64,000 nucleotides of DNA from Ascaphus truei (taxonomy: Eukaryota; Chordata; Amphibia; Anura; Ascaphidae), in NCBI GenBank assembly GCA_036426205.1, contig CM071568.1, forward strand, positions 231,419,727 to 231,483,726. Reading direction: 5' to 3'. Numbering within the stretch: the stretch's first letter is position 1; each line of letters opens with the position of its first letter. Position numbers and translations under genes: made by a program. The notes beneath the pieces were generated by a model. That model was not told the DNA's origin. It did not search any database and worked only from the letters and a program-made list of their open reading frames with translations. Positions 23,762-35,548 of the stretch are shown one piece after another.

Positions 23762-24159
23762 GAGATGGGCAAATCCGCCCAAACCCCTTTCCCAGATTTT
23801 TGCTGCTGTTACCCCCCAAAATAAATTTAGCGGTGTAAAATCCGCCAATGGGTTTGGCCAGTTTCATCAAAATCCGCCATTGGATACAACCCGTGGACGG
23901 ATTTGTAGAATCCCATCCACGGATTCAGCGATCCGTTGGTGGATTCTTAAGAACCCGCCAACGGTTTGCTGGATCTGTGGATGGGATTCTACAAATCCGT
24001 CCCTGGGATGCAGAATCTGTGGGCCATGTTGGTAATAATAATAATAATAATAAATACACACAATGTGAATCGCCCTTTTTGACATTGATCCGCTGAAATC
24101 CGCAGACCAAAGGTACCCCGGCCGGTCCGGCTGCGGATCCAAATTCGCCCATCTTTAGT
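23762..24159. mobile_element. Non-autonomous TIR element, hAT-like
   Basis: The left end AGAGATGGGCAAATCCGCCC is inverted as GGATCCAAATTCGCCCATCT at the right end. The flanks TACAAACT and TACAGACA resemble a decayed 8-bp target duplication. The interior is made of many inverted and direct ATCCGTGGAT-like motifs plus an (ATA)n run. No transposase is present. Confidence 0.5.
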
Positions 24160-24359
24160 ACAGACACACATATGAACACATTGAACAAATGTCAGTGATA
24201 TGGTTAATAGGTTAAAGCGAGGTGAAATATTACTCTGGAAAAGTCTTTTTAATAATTGAAAACACATATATATATATTTTTTTTTAAGAACCACAGAGCT
24301 CTAACAGTTACATTTACCCTAACATTAACTTGAATGTATCATTTTTAACCAACATTAAC

Positions 24360-25240
24360 ATGTTACATGGTTAAATAGTAGATGAGGTTGAAAAAAGACA
24401 TATGACCATCAAGTTCAACCTACTGTATGCTAAATTTAGACAACAGATACTTTATCCTAGTATATTGAACCAGAGGAAGGCAAACAAAAAACCCCAGTGA
24501 CATATCATCTAATGATATCTCATAAGGGGAGCATAAATTCCTTCCTGGCTCCAAAAATTGACAATCAGATTACTCCCTGGATCAACATCCTTCTCATGTT
24601 TACTTATTTGGTATGTCCCTGTATACCTTTCCTTTCTAAAAAAACAAGTCCAACCTTTTTTTGAAGATATCTATTGTATCTGCTATCACATTCTCCATGG
24701 GTAATGAATTCCACATTTTATCTGCCCTTACTGTAAAGAACCCTTTTCTTTGTTGCTGGTGAAATCTCCTTTCCTCCAACCTTAAGGGATGCCCCCGAGT
24801 CCTTTGTACTGCCCGTGGGATGAATAGTTCTTTTGAAAGCTCCTTGTATTGTCCCTGAATATATTTGTATATAGTTATTATATCACCTCTTAGACGCCTC
24901 TTTTTTAATATAAATAAATCTAATTTAGCTAGCCTCTCCTCATAAGTTAGATTGTACATCCCCTTTATTAATTTGGTGGCTCTTCTCTGCATTTTCTCCA
25001 GTTCCATAATGTCTTTTCTAAGGACTGGTGCTCAAAATTGTACTCCATATTAAAGGTGTTGTCTACTAATGCTTTATAAAGAGGCATAATTATGTTTACT
25101 TCCCTTCCACCCATTGCCTGTTTAATGCAAGATAAGCTCTTGTTTGCCTTTGCAGCAACTGCATGACTTTTGGCACTATTGCTAAGCCTGCTGTCTATAA
25201 ACACTCCTAAATCCTTCTCCATCAAGGATCCCCTCATGTA
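24360..25240 (-). mobile_element. CR1-type LINE, 3' part
   Basis: On the minus strand, 25237-24968 reads EKDLGVFIDSRLSNSAKSH and KANKSLSCIKQAM, and 25007-24636 reads LEKMQRRATKLIKGMYNLTY, EERLAKLDLFILKKRRLRGD and a FFTVRADKMWNSLP block. These are the conserved C-terminal segments of CR1/L3 reverse transcriptases. A frameshift at about 25000 separates them. The rest to 24360 is the 3' UTR (contains CAAGTTCAACC), also found alone at 55914-56175. Confidence 0.85.
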
Positions 25241-25573
25241 TCCCCATTTAAGCTATTAAAAATGAATGTTAAAATATTTATAACCTGTCATTTTATTTGT
25301 TTGGTTTTACCTTTTTAAGTATCAATTGCACTTTTAATAGTTTCATTTGCCGAGAATATTACAAATCGTGTCATACCTCAGAATTTCTGGAGGAAGAAAA
25401 GTGTATGCATTCTGCGTAAAGCGTAAACATTGACAAAATGAGAATGTTCTGCAGCTGTATTTGTGCATGGTAGAATTAGTATATTAATGTGGCAGTAGAC
25501 CAGTACATTACTGGTTGGACAACTATCTTGATGAAAGTGAGGGGGTGAGCAGAAGCACATATCATCTGACTAG

Positions 25574-25745
25574 GCCACGGGGTGGCCAACTTCAGTCTTC
25601 AAGGGCCACCACTAGGCTGTGTATTAGGGATGTCATTGGCAGTCATTCTGACTGAGCCACTGATTGAGCCACCTGTGCTGAAGTAGGGATATCCTTAAAA
25701 ACGGACCTGTTGGTGGTCCTTGAGGACTGGAATTGGCCACCCCTG
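25574..25745. repeat. Hairpin MITE, 'tcctcaagggcc' family
   Basis: GGGGTGGCCAACTTCAGTC at the left is inverted as GGAATTGGCCACCCC at the right. The inner pair TGAGCCACCTGTGCTGAAG is also present. Confidence 0.75.
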
Positions 25746-26527
25746 GAGTAAGCAGATGAAATAGGGGAATCTGTTTTCAGGAAGGAGGCGTTTGCTGGTT
25801 TAACCCTTTGCTACAGAGCAATGCATGGCTGCCTCTATGTCAGTGACTGGGTGTAATGTGCAGTCCTGCAATGCAGCACATATTGTTTTTTGCAAACCAG
25901 TCAGAACCTTCTCCACTATTTTTAATGTAATATATATGAACTCAGTTAATATACAATGTACAACATCTATTGTTTTTGTCAGGAGCGAAGGAATGCTGAG
26001 GTGACTCCATAGTTACAGCAGAGATCTGAGCTGCATTATAAATGAGTGATAAAAAGAATCTGGGCAATACATCATTTTCTGTCCGTACACTGTGTCCAAA
26101 ATAAAACACAGCTGACTATGTTCACAATTTTCACCAGCAACAAGGTTTGAGAGATGTTTCAGTCAGAGGTGTAAAGACAGAGCGTGTGACCAGTGTCAAG
26201 CTTTAACGTCGCTTAGGGCTTATTAAGTGAATGCTGAGGTGTCTATCAGTACATCAGAGTGATATCACTTTATTAAGTAAACAAATGAGAATGTAACAGA
26301 GGCACATACACGTACTGCTGGTATAAGGGTTAGAGCTGCTATCACTGGGTAGCTTTATACAACAGTATCAAAACAAGGGTACAAGAAAAAAAAGATGAGA
26401 CATTTTAGGATACTAAAGTTTTTAAATAGAACAATCTCTTCATCTAAACCTTATTCTAATACAAAAGTAGGTAGCACAATCGGCGCAACCTGTTAACGAT
26501 CCTGTTATTCTCTCTTCTTTCATGTAG
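25746..26527. other. Intron sequence, nothing recognised
   Basis: No repeat family or coding segment identified between the hairpin repeat and the DEP exon. Confidence 0.4.
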
Positions 26528-26634
26528 CTCCACGGCGAGAGTGTTTCCTGTGCTGGAAGAGCATTGAGAAATGCTGTGAGAAACCAAGCACTTGATCTAA
26601 TGAGGGATCGCATGTATCTTACTGGAATCTGCAG
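26528..26634 (+). CDS. rapgef5: RAPGEF5-like exon, start of the DEP domain
   Basis: 107 nt, acceptor TGTAG before 26528 and donor GTAAGC after 26634. It starts in phase 0 and ends with two bases of an Arg codon. It encodes LHGESVSCAGRALRNAVRNQ then ALDLMRDRMYLTGIC, the first helix and the MRDR/LTGICR segment of a DEP domain. DEP domains target signalling proteins to membranes or receptors. It joins without frame change to 28173. Confidence 0.85.
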
Positions 26635-26786
26635 GTAAGCAGCTTAATGCAGCACAGAAACTTTGCACACATTTCTAGTACATTTTCACTCATTCCAGGT
26701 ACAACATGAAGTATGCTTTTATTTGCATTTAAAGCCACAGTCCAGGTTGCATTTCTTCCTTTTTTTTAATTGTTATTTTTGTTATA

Positions 26787-27108
26787 GGTTTGAAGCAGGG
26801 GGTCTCCAGAGCTGCACCCTGTTAATCTCATCTCCGTGGACCCTCTACTTCCAGAGATACCTCCATAGGGGGCGTTGGTATCTCTGTGCTGTTTAAAGGT
26901 CCAGGTCAGGTGGGCCAATAGGAAACCACATGGGATGGTGTCATGACTTCCTACTGACCCGCTTGACATGGGACATTGAAGCCGCCATTTTGTTAGGTAC
27001 ACAATGCCCAGCTGGAGCTGCTACCGGTACCCCAATACGGAGGTAAGTATCTCTGGAAGTAGAGCTGAGATTAATTAAACTCGCTTAAAGACCGCTTGCT
27101 TCAATCCT
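26787..27108. repeat. Palindromic repeat, GAAGCAGGGGGTCTC family
   Basis: It starts TTGAAGCAGGGGGTCTCCAG and ends with an inverted relative (GACCGCTTGCTTCAATC). A second inner pair (AGATACCTCCATAGGGGGCG / CCCCAATACGGAGGTAAGTA) lies within. Another copy is at 43554-43908, and the arms of the 2.6-kb and 53-kb elements share the motif. Confidence 0.6.
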
Positions 27109-27506
27109 ATATATAAAAAAAAAAAATTAAAAAAGAACTGCAACTTGACCTCTCGCTTTAACTGTTTCATTGAATGTGGTTAAGAGCAGGGTAATACAAG
27201 TGATTTATACAGATAATAAACACAACTCACCCCTCCACACTATAAGTAGCCGGTTTTTCCATATACCTGTGCAGGACAGGTTCACTGAGGCCATTCTCCC
27301 TCCACTGCAGAGGTAACTGAGAATTTTGTCACAGGTAGTGTTAGGACCTGCATACTGGTCATGCCGTGACGTGGCTGCAGGCTTATAACAAGGGTTTAAC
27401 TAAATGACCCTTTCTCATGAGGATACATTGAAGTATTTAACTATGTATTTTGTCACATTGGATGTAGCATTGGGTTTTGTTGTCTTTTGTTGTATACAGA
27501 TAATAA

Positions 27507-27745
27507 CAAAGGGGCTCATTCACAAAGCAGTGATAAGTGGTTTTACGTGCAATAAATGCCTTTATAGCGCGATACTGCCTGCTGTGATATTCAGAAAGCA
27601 GTGATAACAGTGCAGTATCGCGCTATAATGACTATTTATCACCAATAAACAGTCAGTGGGAAAAAAAAGTCATCCGATAGGCCCAAAAATGGCGAACCCG
27701 ACGTTTTTTTGCCAGTTACTGCTATTCGCAAAGCAGTGTGATAAG
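27507..27745. repeat. Short foldback repeat
   Basis: GGGGCTCATTCACAAAGCAG, TATAGCGCGATACTGC and its inverse GCAGTATCGCGCTATA form a hairpin. TTCGCAAAGCAG near the right end echoes the left end. Probably a non-autonomous DNA element. Confidence 0.45.
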
Positions 27746-28172
27746 TTTATAGTACTGTAAAAGTTCACCATTTCTTTTGCATACCCTATGTATATTACAT
27801 ATTCAAGGCACTTTGACAACTGTATATAACATATGCTTTCTTTTTCATTGGACATATTAATATTCCAAATATTATATTTGGATATTTGTTTTACCATCTC
27901 ACAGTTCATATAACCTTTAAAACATTCAAAAAGGAAAAACCAATCGGTTCCGATTGCAGCATTTATACACTTTACAATGTCCATTAGGAACAATCTGCTA
28001 GATAGAGACTTCATTATTACAATATGTTACAGCTAGTTCTGGATCTCTACACATATATGTTGTGTCTTTTTGTAATCAGTGCCCAAACATGCAAACACGT
28101 ATGTGTCTGTTTTTTTTTTGTCTTGACTTATTTGCTAGTTTCATGTTTCCTAATATTTATTTTCTTTCTCAG

Positions 28173-28294
28173 GAAAAGTTGTGTGGGGTCTGAGCTGGTT
28201 GACTGGCTTTTGCAGCATTGTCCGTTTGTCCAGTGCAGATATACAGCAGCTGGTATCTGGCAGACCTTGCTGAAACTCGGAACTCTGTTATCAG
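28173..28294 (+). CDS. rapgef5: RAPGEF5-like exon, DEP domain core
   Basis: 122 nt. The acceptor is TTTCTTTCTCAG and the donor GTCAGT. It completes the Arg codon, then reads KSCVGSELVDWLLQHCPF and the AAGIWQTLLKLGTLLS helix. GSELVDWL is the hallmark of DEP domains. It ends one base into the next codon. The same frame runs open upstream into the intron, so the splice acceptor rather than a Met sets the start. Confidence 0.9.
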
Positions 28295-28429
28295 GTCAGT
28301 TTCATAAAAATATCACAGAATCTGTGTTTTAGGTCAAAGCACCAGATCTATAGTAGAATGAACTCTTTAGCCAGGTAGAAAGTCCACCTTTTGTAAGATC
28401 TGTTATTATTCTTGTATAATTGCAATGTA

Positions 28430-28668
28430 ATAATATCATTTATTTCATATAGCGCTATTCATCCACTCAAAGTGCTTCACAATTACAGCGCAGTACAATA
28501 GGAATTTTTACAGACACAGTACATGCCCAGATTATTTTACAGCTATCATTTTGGTGCCTGAGGCACAGGGAGATAAAGTGACTTGCCCAAGGTCATAAGC
28601 AGCTGACACCAGGAATCGAAGCAGGTTTATAGTCAGAGTCTTCAGTCACTGAGCAATGCCTTTTCCTA
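28430..28668 (-). mobile_element. MIR/CORE-type SINE, minus strand
   Basis: The complement shows a degraded B box (CTTCGATTCC), the shared core GACCTTGGGCAAGTCACTT and CTGTGCCTCAGG, and a tail with AGCGCTATATGAAATAA. It lies 135 bp after the DEP core exon. Confidence 0.75.
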
Positions 28669-28861
28669 GCAATACGTGAAGCAGAAATAATGTCCTACTC
28701 TGTCCAGCTCTACAATGTACAGTAGATACTAGAGCATGTCTGTACTTGGAAATTATTCTCAATGTTCATGTTAGTTGTTAGTTAATGTAGTCAACTTATT
28801 CACGGTTTGAGGGACTTGTATTATGTATAGCAGAACCATGTAGCCTAGCACAAATATAATA

Positions 28862-29198
28862 CAGGCATACCCGCATTAACGTACGTAATGGGTCCAGAGC
28901 ATGTAAAGCGAAAATGTACTTAAAGTGAAGCACTAACTTTTTTCAACTTATTGATGCTTCGGTACAGGTAGGGAGACGGTATTGCTGTTCAGGACGTGCT
29001 GACAGGCGTATGTGCGAGCTGCCGTTTGCCTTTTGGGCGAGGGGAATCAGCGCGTCATTACTACGGTGGTCTGTAGGGCAGAATAAGTGTCCATACTCGC
29101 TAAGCGAGCATACGGACACGGGAGTATGGTGCTATAGAAAATATGTCCTTACTCGCGATTGTACTTAAAGTGAGTGTCCTTAAACTGGGGTATGCCTG
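28862..29198. mobile_element. MITE with TA target duplication
   Basis: Termini CAGGCATACCC and GGGTATGCCTG are flanked by TA on both sides. Subterminal segments also mirror each other (CACTTTAAGTACA-like). About 337 bp and non-coding; probably Tc1/mariner-type by its ends. Confidence 0.7.
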
Positions 29199-29200
29199 TA

Positions 29201-30779
29201 CATTACGTGTAGAAAGGTGTAAATCTTTTGACATTGTTAATGGGGAGAATGGATTGTCATGGTAACTTATGACAAGATATAACAAACACCAAATATCTGG
29301 GTTGAACTGAACGAGGCTTAGATATAATAAAATATATTTATTCCTTAAAAAGGTGAACACAGCAATATAGTACAATTAACAGGCAAGAAGGTAACACTTA
29401 CTTAGGGTTGGGGAATGGAGAAGTATCAGCTAGCAATTCTCCAGCAATCCGGTGACATTCAAGGTGAAATCATAAGAAAAAAAAACTGTAGGGTTGACAC
29501 AGTTTATATACCTTTGTAACCCTATTCTTAACATTGAATACAGCCTATTGGTGAACAATTATCTGTATCCAATCCCTAACGTGGAAACACAGTTTAACCC
29601 ATGCCCCCCAGCTAGTTAGCCCATGTGTACTGGGACTCTGAGGGTCTTATTTCTGTAGCCCCATAATTAAATCAGGGGCGACGACCAGTCTACCAGATGA
29701 AGTATCTGGCAGGATCTTCATTGTTTGTAGGTGTAGATATAACACTTACAAACCACTCCAGTTTGATGCTTCTCCGCCCTCAGGTAAACAGTTAGAGTGG
29801 CAGAGTCTTTTGATCAGTACTTGGTTCCTAGACTTTGGGTCGCCCCCCTGACCATTTGCATTCCTTTGTGTGAAGGAATCTGCGCGGGTTTTTATCCCCG
29901 CCTTGGAATACAATATTAAAGTTAAAACACAGACATATTAAAATATCCGGTTCCGTTACGTCCAGCGGGTCCAAACTTTCCAGATCTTAATGCCGGAACT
30001 GGGACATCATATGATCCAAGTTTCAGCCTACTGCGACCTTCAGAACCGGAGATACACAAATACCACTTAAACCGTTTCATACTTTAACACAAAATTCTCC
30101 GCTGTAAAATAAATCACAGTTTGTCACTAAATCCCCATTGTGGTGCAGACACTGACATTATAGTGAAACATGGGAACAGGGGAACATACACTTTCCTGAC
30201 ATGACAAGGTGTAAGCCACATTCCTGGACCGCAGTCCAGTTAACCCCTTGCCTCCCTGGTGAGGTCAGGGTTGGCCATATGGGGTGCAACCCCTTTAATA
30301 CCGGGCCAACCGACTCTCCCTCTACAGGGATAAAAGCATGAAAGAGGAATGAGGGTATTTGTGCTTATGCCGCTGCTAGTGATGTGTGTCTTTACAAGCC
30401 TTGGAAGAACATCCCATTGTTCAGAATTTTTAAGAGCAATCAATGTCTTTGCAAGGTGCTCTACAAAATAGTCAACATTTTTGAAGTGAAACTTCTTTTC
30501 TGGCACCTACAGAGTTTGCATTGTACAAAATGCTTACTTTGTAACGAAAAACCGTAACGTGGTTGATGTCACGTTCCTAATGGGCGCACGCGTGCCGCTA
30601 GTGCATGCTCAAAAAACGCCATTCCAGGCTGCACCATACATGCACAGAACCCATTAGTCTCAATACAGCGTTCACGGTCGTTGCTGTGTCTAGGCGCAGC
30701 CAGTGCCATGCACAGCAAGCACTGCTCAAGACCCCAGAATCTGCCGCCTGGACCCATTCCAATCTCTCTGCTGCACAGG
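29201..30779. other. Unresolved repeat-like sequence
   Basis: Part (29330-30300) resembles the LTRs of this window in layout (an AT-rich block around TATTTATTCC, later GGTTGGCCATATGGGG), but I could not find matched termini or a target duplication. Positions 30530-30780 are CpG-containing with short overlapping frames. No protein domain seen. Confidence 0.35.
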
Positions 30780-31110
30780 TGGGCACCGTCTATACAGAGT
30801 CACCCGCCCACACACACGCACTCTCCCTACACACCCACCCAGTCATACACACACACCAGCTCACCCCCCCACATTAGTCACACATCCACCCACAGTCGTC
30901 ACCCACCCACATTCAGTCACCCACCCACCCACAAAGTAAGTCTCCCACACAGTTAGTCAGCCACCACCCACACGTCATCCATCCACCCACACAGTCAGCC
31001 AACCAACACCCACGTCAGCCACCCACCCACACATTCAGCCACCACCACACAGCCAGCCAGCCAGCCCAACAGTCACAGACAGTCAGTCAGTCACCCACAG
31101 AATCAACCAC
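30780..31110. repeat. Degenerate CAC/CAGTC minisatellite
   Basis: Repeating units of the type CACCCACCCACACAGTCAGC with many variants. Confidence 0.7.
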
Positions 31111-31384
31111 AGAGTCACAGAATCGCAATTTCAAAGTTTCACATCATTCCATAACGTCACACATAGTCCACACACATACAGGATTCACAGTTAGTATAAA
31201 TATGAGTTGCTAATCCTAAAAAAAGGGTGTGTGTGCAGAGTCATGCGTGTTCCAAGTGAAACTTCTTGTGTTTTTTCACTGAAATTGTGTTTTGATTTTT
31301 CATAAAAAAAACAGCACCATCACAAATCAATTTCTGTGACAAAACAGGACAAAAGACAAAAGTTTCACTTAAAATGCCCATGCT

Positions 31385-31477
31385 CGGCACACCCACACAC
31401 ACACACACACACAACACACACCCACACACACACACCACACAACACACACACCACACACACACACACACCACACACCA

Positions 31478-31513
<36 letters not shown>

Positions 31514-31515
31514 AC
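31385..31515. repeat. (CA)n microsatellite
   Basis: About 130 bp of CA repeats with CC interruptions. The open frames translated through it on both strands are artefacts of the repeat. Confidence 0.9.
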
Positions 31516-31519
31516 ACAC

Positions 31520-32980
31520 ACTTTTTGTTACTTAAAACTTATACACATGGAATCAAAAACATTATTTCACAGAGAAGAATTTACAGCTATTTTGTTCTAT
31601 CCTCAAATATCTGAAAATGACATACAGATAAATCTGGAGTGTGTGACACCATAATAGAGAGAGATTACAGTCCCTGTGCAGAGCTTTAGAATTGTTTTTT
31701 TTTTAAAGGTGTCAAAAGAGCATTTATCACATTAGCAAAGCAAACACATTTTCTACATGGATTTTGTCTGCATTAATTTTAAATATAATGCACTTAATTA
31801 TTATAGCGTTACTATGCGTGCTATAGACTCCCTAGAAATTATCTGAGATGAGAAGCATAGAATGTTTCTTCTTCCTTTGTAATAAATAATTCACTCCACC
31901 TAATGTCATTGGTGAAGAGAGTTTCATGCTTTCCTCTCTCACCTCTGGAAACAAACATTCACATGGTGGGCAGTGTAAAAATGAAGTGTTATAGGATGTA
32001 TTGTACTGCATAGAAATGCATTTTATCAACAATTATAATTTATGTCCTTAAATCTTTGACTGTTAGACAAGGAAACACAATGCTGGGCTAAGCAGCACTG
32101 TTTATGGTGGCCACATTCACCTGTGATTAAGGCATTGTTTATAACAGGAGAGTAAACAGAGAAACAGCTTGGGAACAGCGGAATCCCAGATATAAGTAGG
32201 GTCAGGCTGATTTTGGTTGTGATGGATTTGGCTGTTACCAACACTACTGAGGATATTTGACAGAAGGATCATAAATCTATTTGGGACTTATTTTGTTTGG
32301 CCCAAAAGGGGAGTGACCATAGCAACAGCAACACGCGCCTTATTCTGTATACACTGAAGCAGCTGTTAGGGATGTTTTTGTCCAAATATCCCTATTGACT
32401 TCAATGGGGATTTTGGTCAAATGGCCCGACAGGCCACTTCGGTGTATTAATTATCCCCTAAGAAAGCGGTTTTGAAAACAATATATAAACTGACCCTTAA
32501 AACTCATGAAAAGAAGTTCAAGGAATAGTTACCCTAAAAAGAAGATCTAAGAGTTGGTACCCTTATCAGAAGATGCAGCTATTCATTCCAATGGAACAAA
32601 GCAGCTTGAATCCAGGACCATGTCAACAGATCAGAAGCAGGGCCACCTGTTTCTTCCCAGAGTCAAAGACTTCAGTATTAACTAACATTGATAAATATAA
32701 TGTTCTTCTTATTTCCCTGTAGTCCATAGAGATTAATGTACTGTATTGATTTTATTGTTTGGAAATTGCCTGTTAATATACTTTACACACATGCGCACAC
32801 ACACGCTCGGGGTCCACATAATGAGACCGCGTTATAACCGGGATCACTTTATAACCGCTGCGCGAGGACTTACCGGGCATCTGCAGCTCTCTCCTCTCTG
32901 CAGCTCTCTGCAGCTCTCTGAAAGGCAGTACTGTGTAGTAGAAGTTAAGTTTGTTGATACAGTCATTGACATCACACCAA
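31520..32980. other. Intron sequence, nothing firmly recognised
   Basis: Positions 32790-32980 contain ATAATGAGACCGCGTTATAA and a CTGCAGCTCTCT tandem, probably repeat-derived. The rest is unassigned. Confidence 0.35.
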
Positions 32981-33060
32981 TCCTATGGTGTAGCAGTTAG
33001 AGAATCGCTACCAGGGTATGAAGGGTCATGGATTCGATCCTTCATGGTATGGTAAAATTA
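32981..33060 (+). repeat. tRNA-like SINE head
   Basis: TGGTGTAGCAGTTAGAGAAT resembles an A box, and GGATTCGATCC 40 bp later a B box. No complete cloverleaf or 3' SINE body was confirmed. Confidence 0.4.
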
Positions 33061-33361
33061 TTAGTGATGGGGGAAGGGGTGTCTGTCTGTCCGTTAGCAA
33101 TAAAGCATTGAATGTTATAATAATAAAAAAAACCTTGGAGATGTTTTTTTAAATTGGGAGCGGTTTAAATCATTGTATGTGTATATATATGGGGAAGGGC
33201 GGGGTTGCAGACCTGCCTAAGACATGCAGATGAGCATTCAGTTGTATTTACATTTGCATATTTGCTTTGCTTGGAGGTTTTTGTCACTTTTTTTCTCACC
33301 ATAACTTAACTCAGTATTATGTGTTGGCCCGTCCTTTAGCTTCTTTTGCATACCCAGTTAT

Positions 33362-33411
33362 CACCCCCCACTGATGAGACCCATTAAGGCGAAACAGCTG
33401 TCTGTGGGTGG
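33362..33411 (+). ncRNA. Hammerhead ribozyme-like motif
   Basis: CTGATGA at 33371-33377, imperfect helix II (GACC/AGGC) and GAAA at 33391-33394. Helix III is ACA / TGT with a GC loop, with C33402 closing a GUC triplet. Helix I is CACCC-type upstream with GGGTG downstream, with a mismatch or bulge. Core 1 and core 2 are both intact. Confidence 0.55.
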
Positions 33412-34299
33412 TTTTTCTGGGTATGCACCTTAACCCTGGCTGTGCTCAAAGCTGTGACCATGCAGCAAGCTTAAGCCAATAGGAAACACATGTTAAATGG
33501 TTTTTGAAGCAAAAAGTGGCACTGTGTGCTCATTGCATGCATTTCCCAGAATCCCTTGCTGCAGTGAAGTGCTGTGTGCGTGGATAATGGGGAAAGGGGG
33601 GTTTGCAACTGCCTAAGACATGCAGATGAGCATACAGTTGTATTTACAATTATAATATTATATTATATATTATATATATATATATAATATATATTTTTAT
33701 TTATGTTGTGTCTGGTGTACCTATATTTTTGTTTTTATTTATGGTGGGTGTGGCCACGTTGTGTGTTGTTTTATTTATTTATATTATTACTTTTAATAAA
33801 AATCATAGGCCTAGTTTCACTACTTTGGCACAATAATGGAGTAAGATACCTATATTTAATAAATATGTTTTATATTTTATGGGGGGGTATGGCAAAGAAC
33901 AGACGTCTGTGTGTGTATGTTTATATATATATAATATTTATATATCTATATCTATATTATTATTTTATATTATTATATTATCTATATAAAACATAATACT
34001 GAGTTAAGTTATGGTGAGTAAAAAATGACAAAACCCTCCACAGGAAAGCAATTATGCAATATAGCTGTATGCTCATCTGCATGTCTAGGCAGGTCTGCAA
34101 CCCCTTCCTTTCCCCATTATCACCCAGCATACAGCACTTCCACTGCACAAGGGATTCTGGGAAATGACATCAAATGAGCACACAGTGTCACTTTTGCCTC
34201 AATAACCATTTTTTAAACATGGTTCCCTATAGGCTTAAGCTTGCTGCATGGTCACAGCTTTGAGCACAGCCAGGGTTAAGGTCATACCCAGAAAACCCA

Positions 34300-34365
34300 C
34301 CCACAGACAGCCGTTCGACCTTGATGGGTCTCATCAGTGTGGGGTTGATTTTACTGGGAATGCAG
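34300..34365 (-). ncRNA. Hammerhead ribozyme-like motif with one core base missing
   Basis: The minus strand has intact CTGATGA and a perfect helix II (GACC/GGTC, loop CATCAA). The second core reads GAAC rather than GAAAC, i.e. one A is missing. The cleavage triplet GUC and helix I (AACCCCACA with TGTGGGTGGG) are present. Confidence 0.5.
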
Positions 34366-34814
34366 GAGGCTATGGGATAGGCTAAACCATAATACTGAGT
34401 TAAGTTATGGTGAGTAAAAAAGTGACAAAACCCTCCACAGAAAGACCCATAAAGGTCGAAACGGCTGTCTGTGGTGGTTTTCTGGTATGCACCTTAACCC
34501 TGGCTGTGCTCAAAGCTGGACCATGCAGCAAGCTAAGCCTATAGGGAACCATGTTAAATGGTTATTGAGGCAAAAAGTGACACTGTGTGCTCATTTGCTG
34601 TTCATTTCCCAAATCCCTTGCTGCAGTGGAAGTGCTGTATGCTGGTGATAATGGGGAAGGCGGGTTTCAGACCTGCCTAAGACATGCGATGAGCATACAG
34701 CTATATTGGCATATTTGCTTTCCTGTGGAGGGTTTTTGTCACTTTTTTTACCACCATAACTTAACTCAGTATTATGGTTTAGCCTATCCCATAGCTCTCT
34801 TGCATTCCCAGTAA

Positions 34815-34870
34815 AATCAACCCCACACTGATTAGACCCATCAAGGTCGAAACGGCTGTCTGTGGTGGTT
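34815..34870 (+). ncRNA. Hammerhead ribozyme-like motif, near-complete
   Basis: Helix I AACCCCACA (34819-34827) pairs with TGTGGTGGTT (34861-34870) with one gap. Core CTGATTA (34828-34834; G8 changed to T). Helix II GACC/GGTC with loop CATCAA, and GAAA at 34849-34852. Helix III ACG / TGT (with G-T wobble) and GC loop, then C34860 as the cleavage base of GUC. Confidence 0.55.
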
Positions 34871-35102
34871 TTTCTGGGTATGCACCTTAACCCTGGCTGT
34901 GCTCAAAGCTGGGACCATGCACAAGCTTAAGCCTATAGGGAACCATGTTAAAAATGGTTATTGAGGCAAAAAGTGACACTGTGTCATTTGCATGTCATTT
35001 CCCAGAATCCCTTGCTGCAGTGGAAGTGCTGTATGTCTGGGTGATAATGGGGAAGGCGGGGTTGCAGACCTGCCTAAGACATGCAGATAGCATACAGCTA
35101 TA

Positions 35103-35148
35103 TTGCATATATATATATATATTATATATAATATATATATATATAATT

Positions 35149-35183
<35 letters not shown>

Positions 35184-35185
35184 CT
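35103..35185. repeat. (AT)n microsatellite
   Basis: Alternating AT with short interruptions. Confidence 0.9.
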
Positions 35186-35548
35186 ACATACACACACAGA
35201 CGTCTGTTTCTTTGCCATACTCCCCATAAAATATAAATCATTTTATTAATATGGTATTTCTACTCCATTATTGTGCCAATAGTTAACTATTCCTATTTTG
35301 ATTTTTTAAAAGTTGCAGATTGTGTAAAAATTAATTGTTAAATGTCCTTCACCCTCTGGCAGCCTTCTCTGTGTATTCCTTGAATAGAAGGAAGCATGTA
35401 CTGAAAAGTGGCTTATGTATTACTGTATAACTTTCTTTAGTGTAATTAAAACTATAGCTATTAGTATTTTCCGAAAAAATATTTCACAAGAAATGTGCAT
35501 TGAAGTAACTGGGGAATTAGTAGAAACTGTTTCTTTTTTTCCATGCAG

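Larger units (their letters stand above)
33190..35110. repeat. Cluster of about 0.4-kb repeats carrying hammerhead-like motifs
   Basis: Four units: 33190-33650 (+), 33990-34400 (-), 34400-34720 (+, partial) and 34720-35110 (+). Each shares GCTGTGCTCAAAGCTG, a CATTTCCCAGAATCCCTTGC segment, GACATGCAGATGAGCATACA and AACTTAACTCAGTATTATG. Between these lies a motif with CTGATGAGACC, GGTCGAAAC and GGCTGTCTGTGG. AT microsatellites (33645-33690, 33925-33985) break the array. No protein-coding content. Confidence 0.7.

Noticed and set aside
30780..31110. Possible CRISPR-like array
   Set aside because: Irregular simple-sequence repeats in a vertebrate intron, with no constant repeat and unique spacers.
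31241..31614. Cys/Val- and His/Thr-rich frames
   Set aside because: They are translations of the (CA)n microsatellite.
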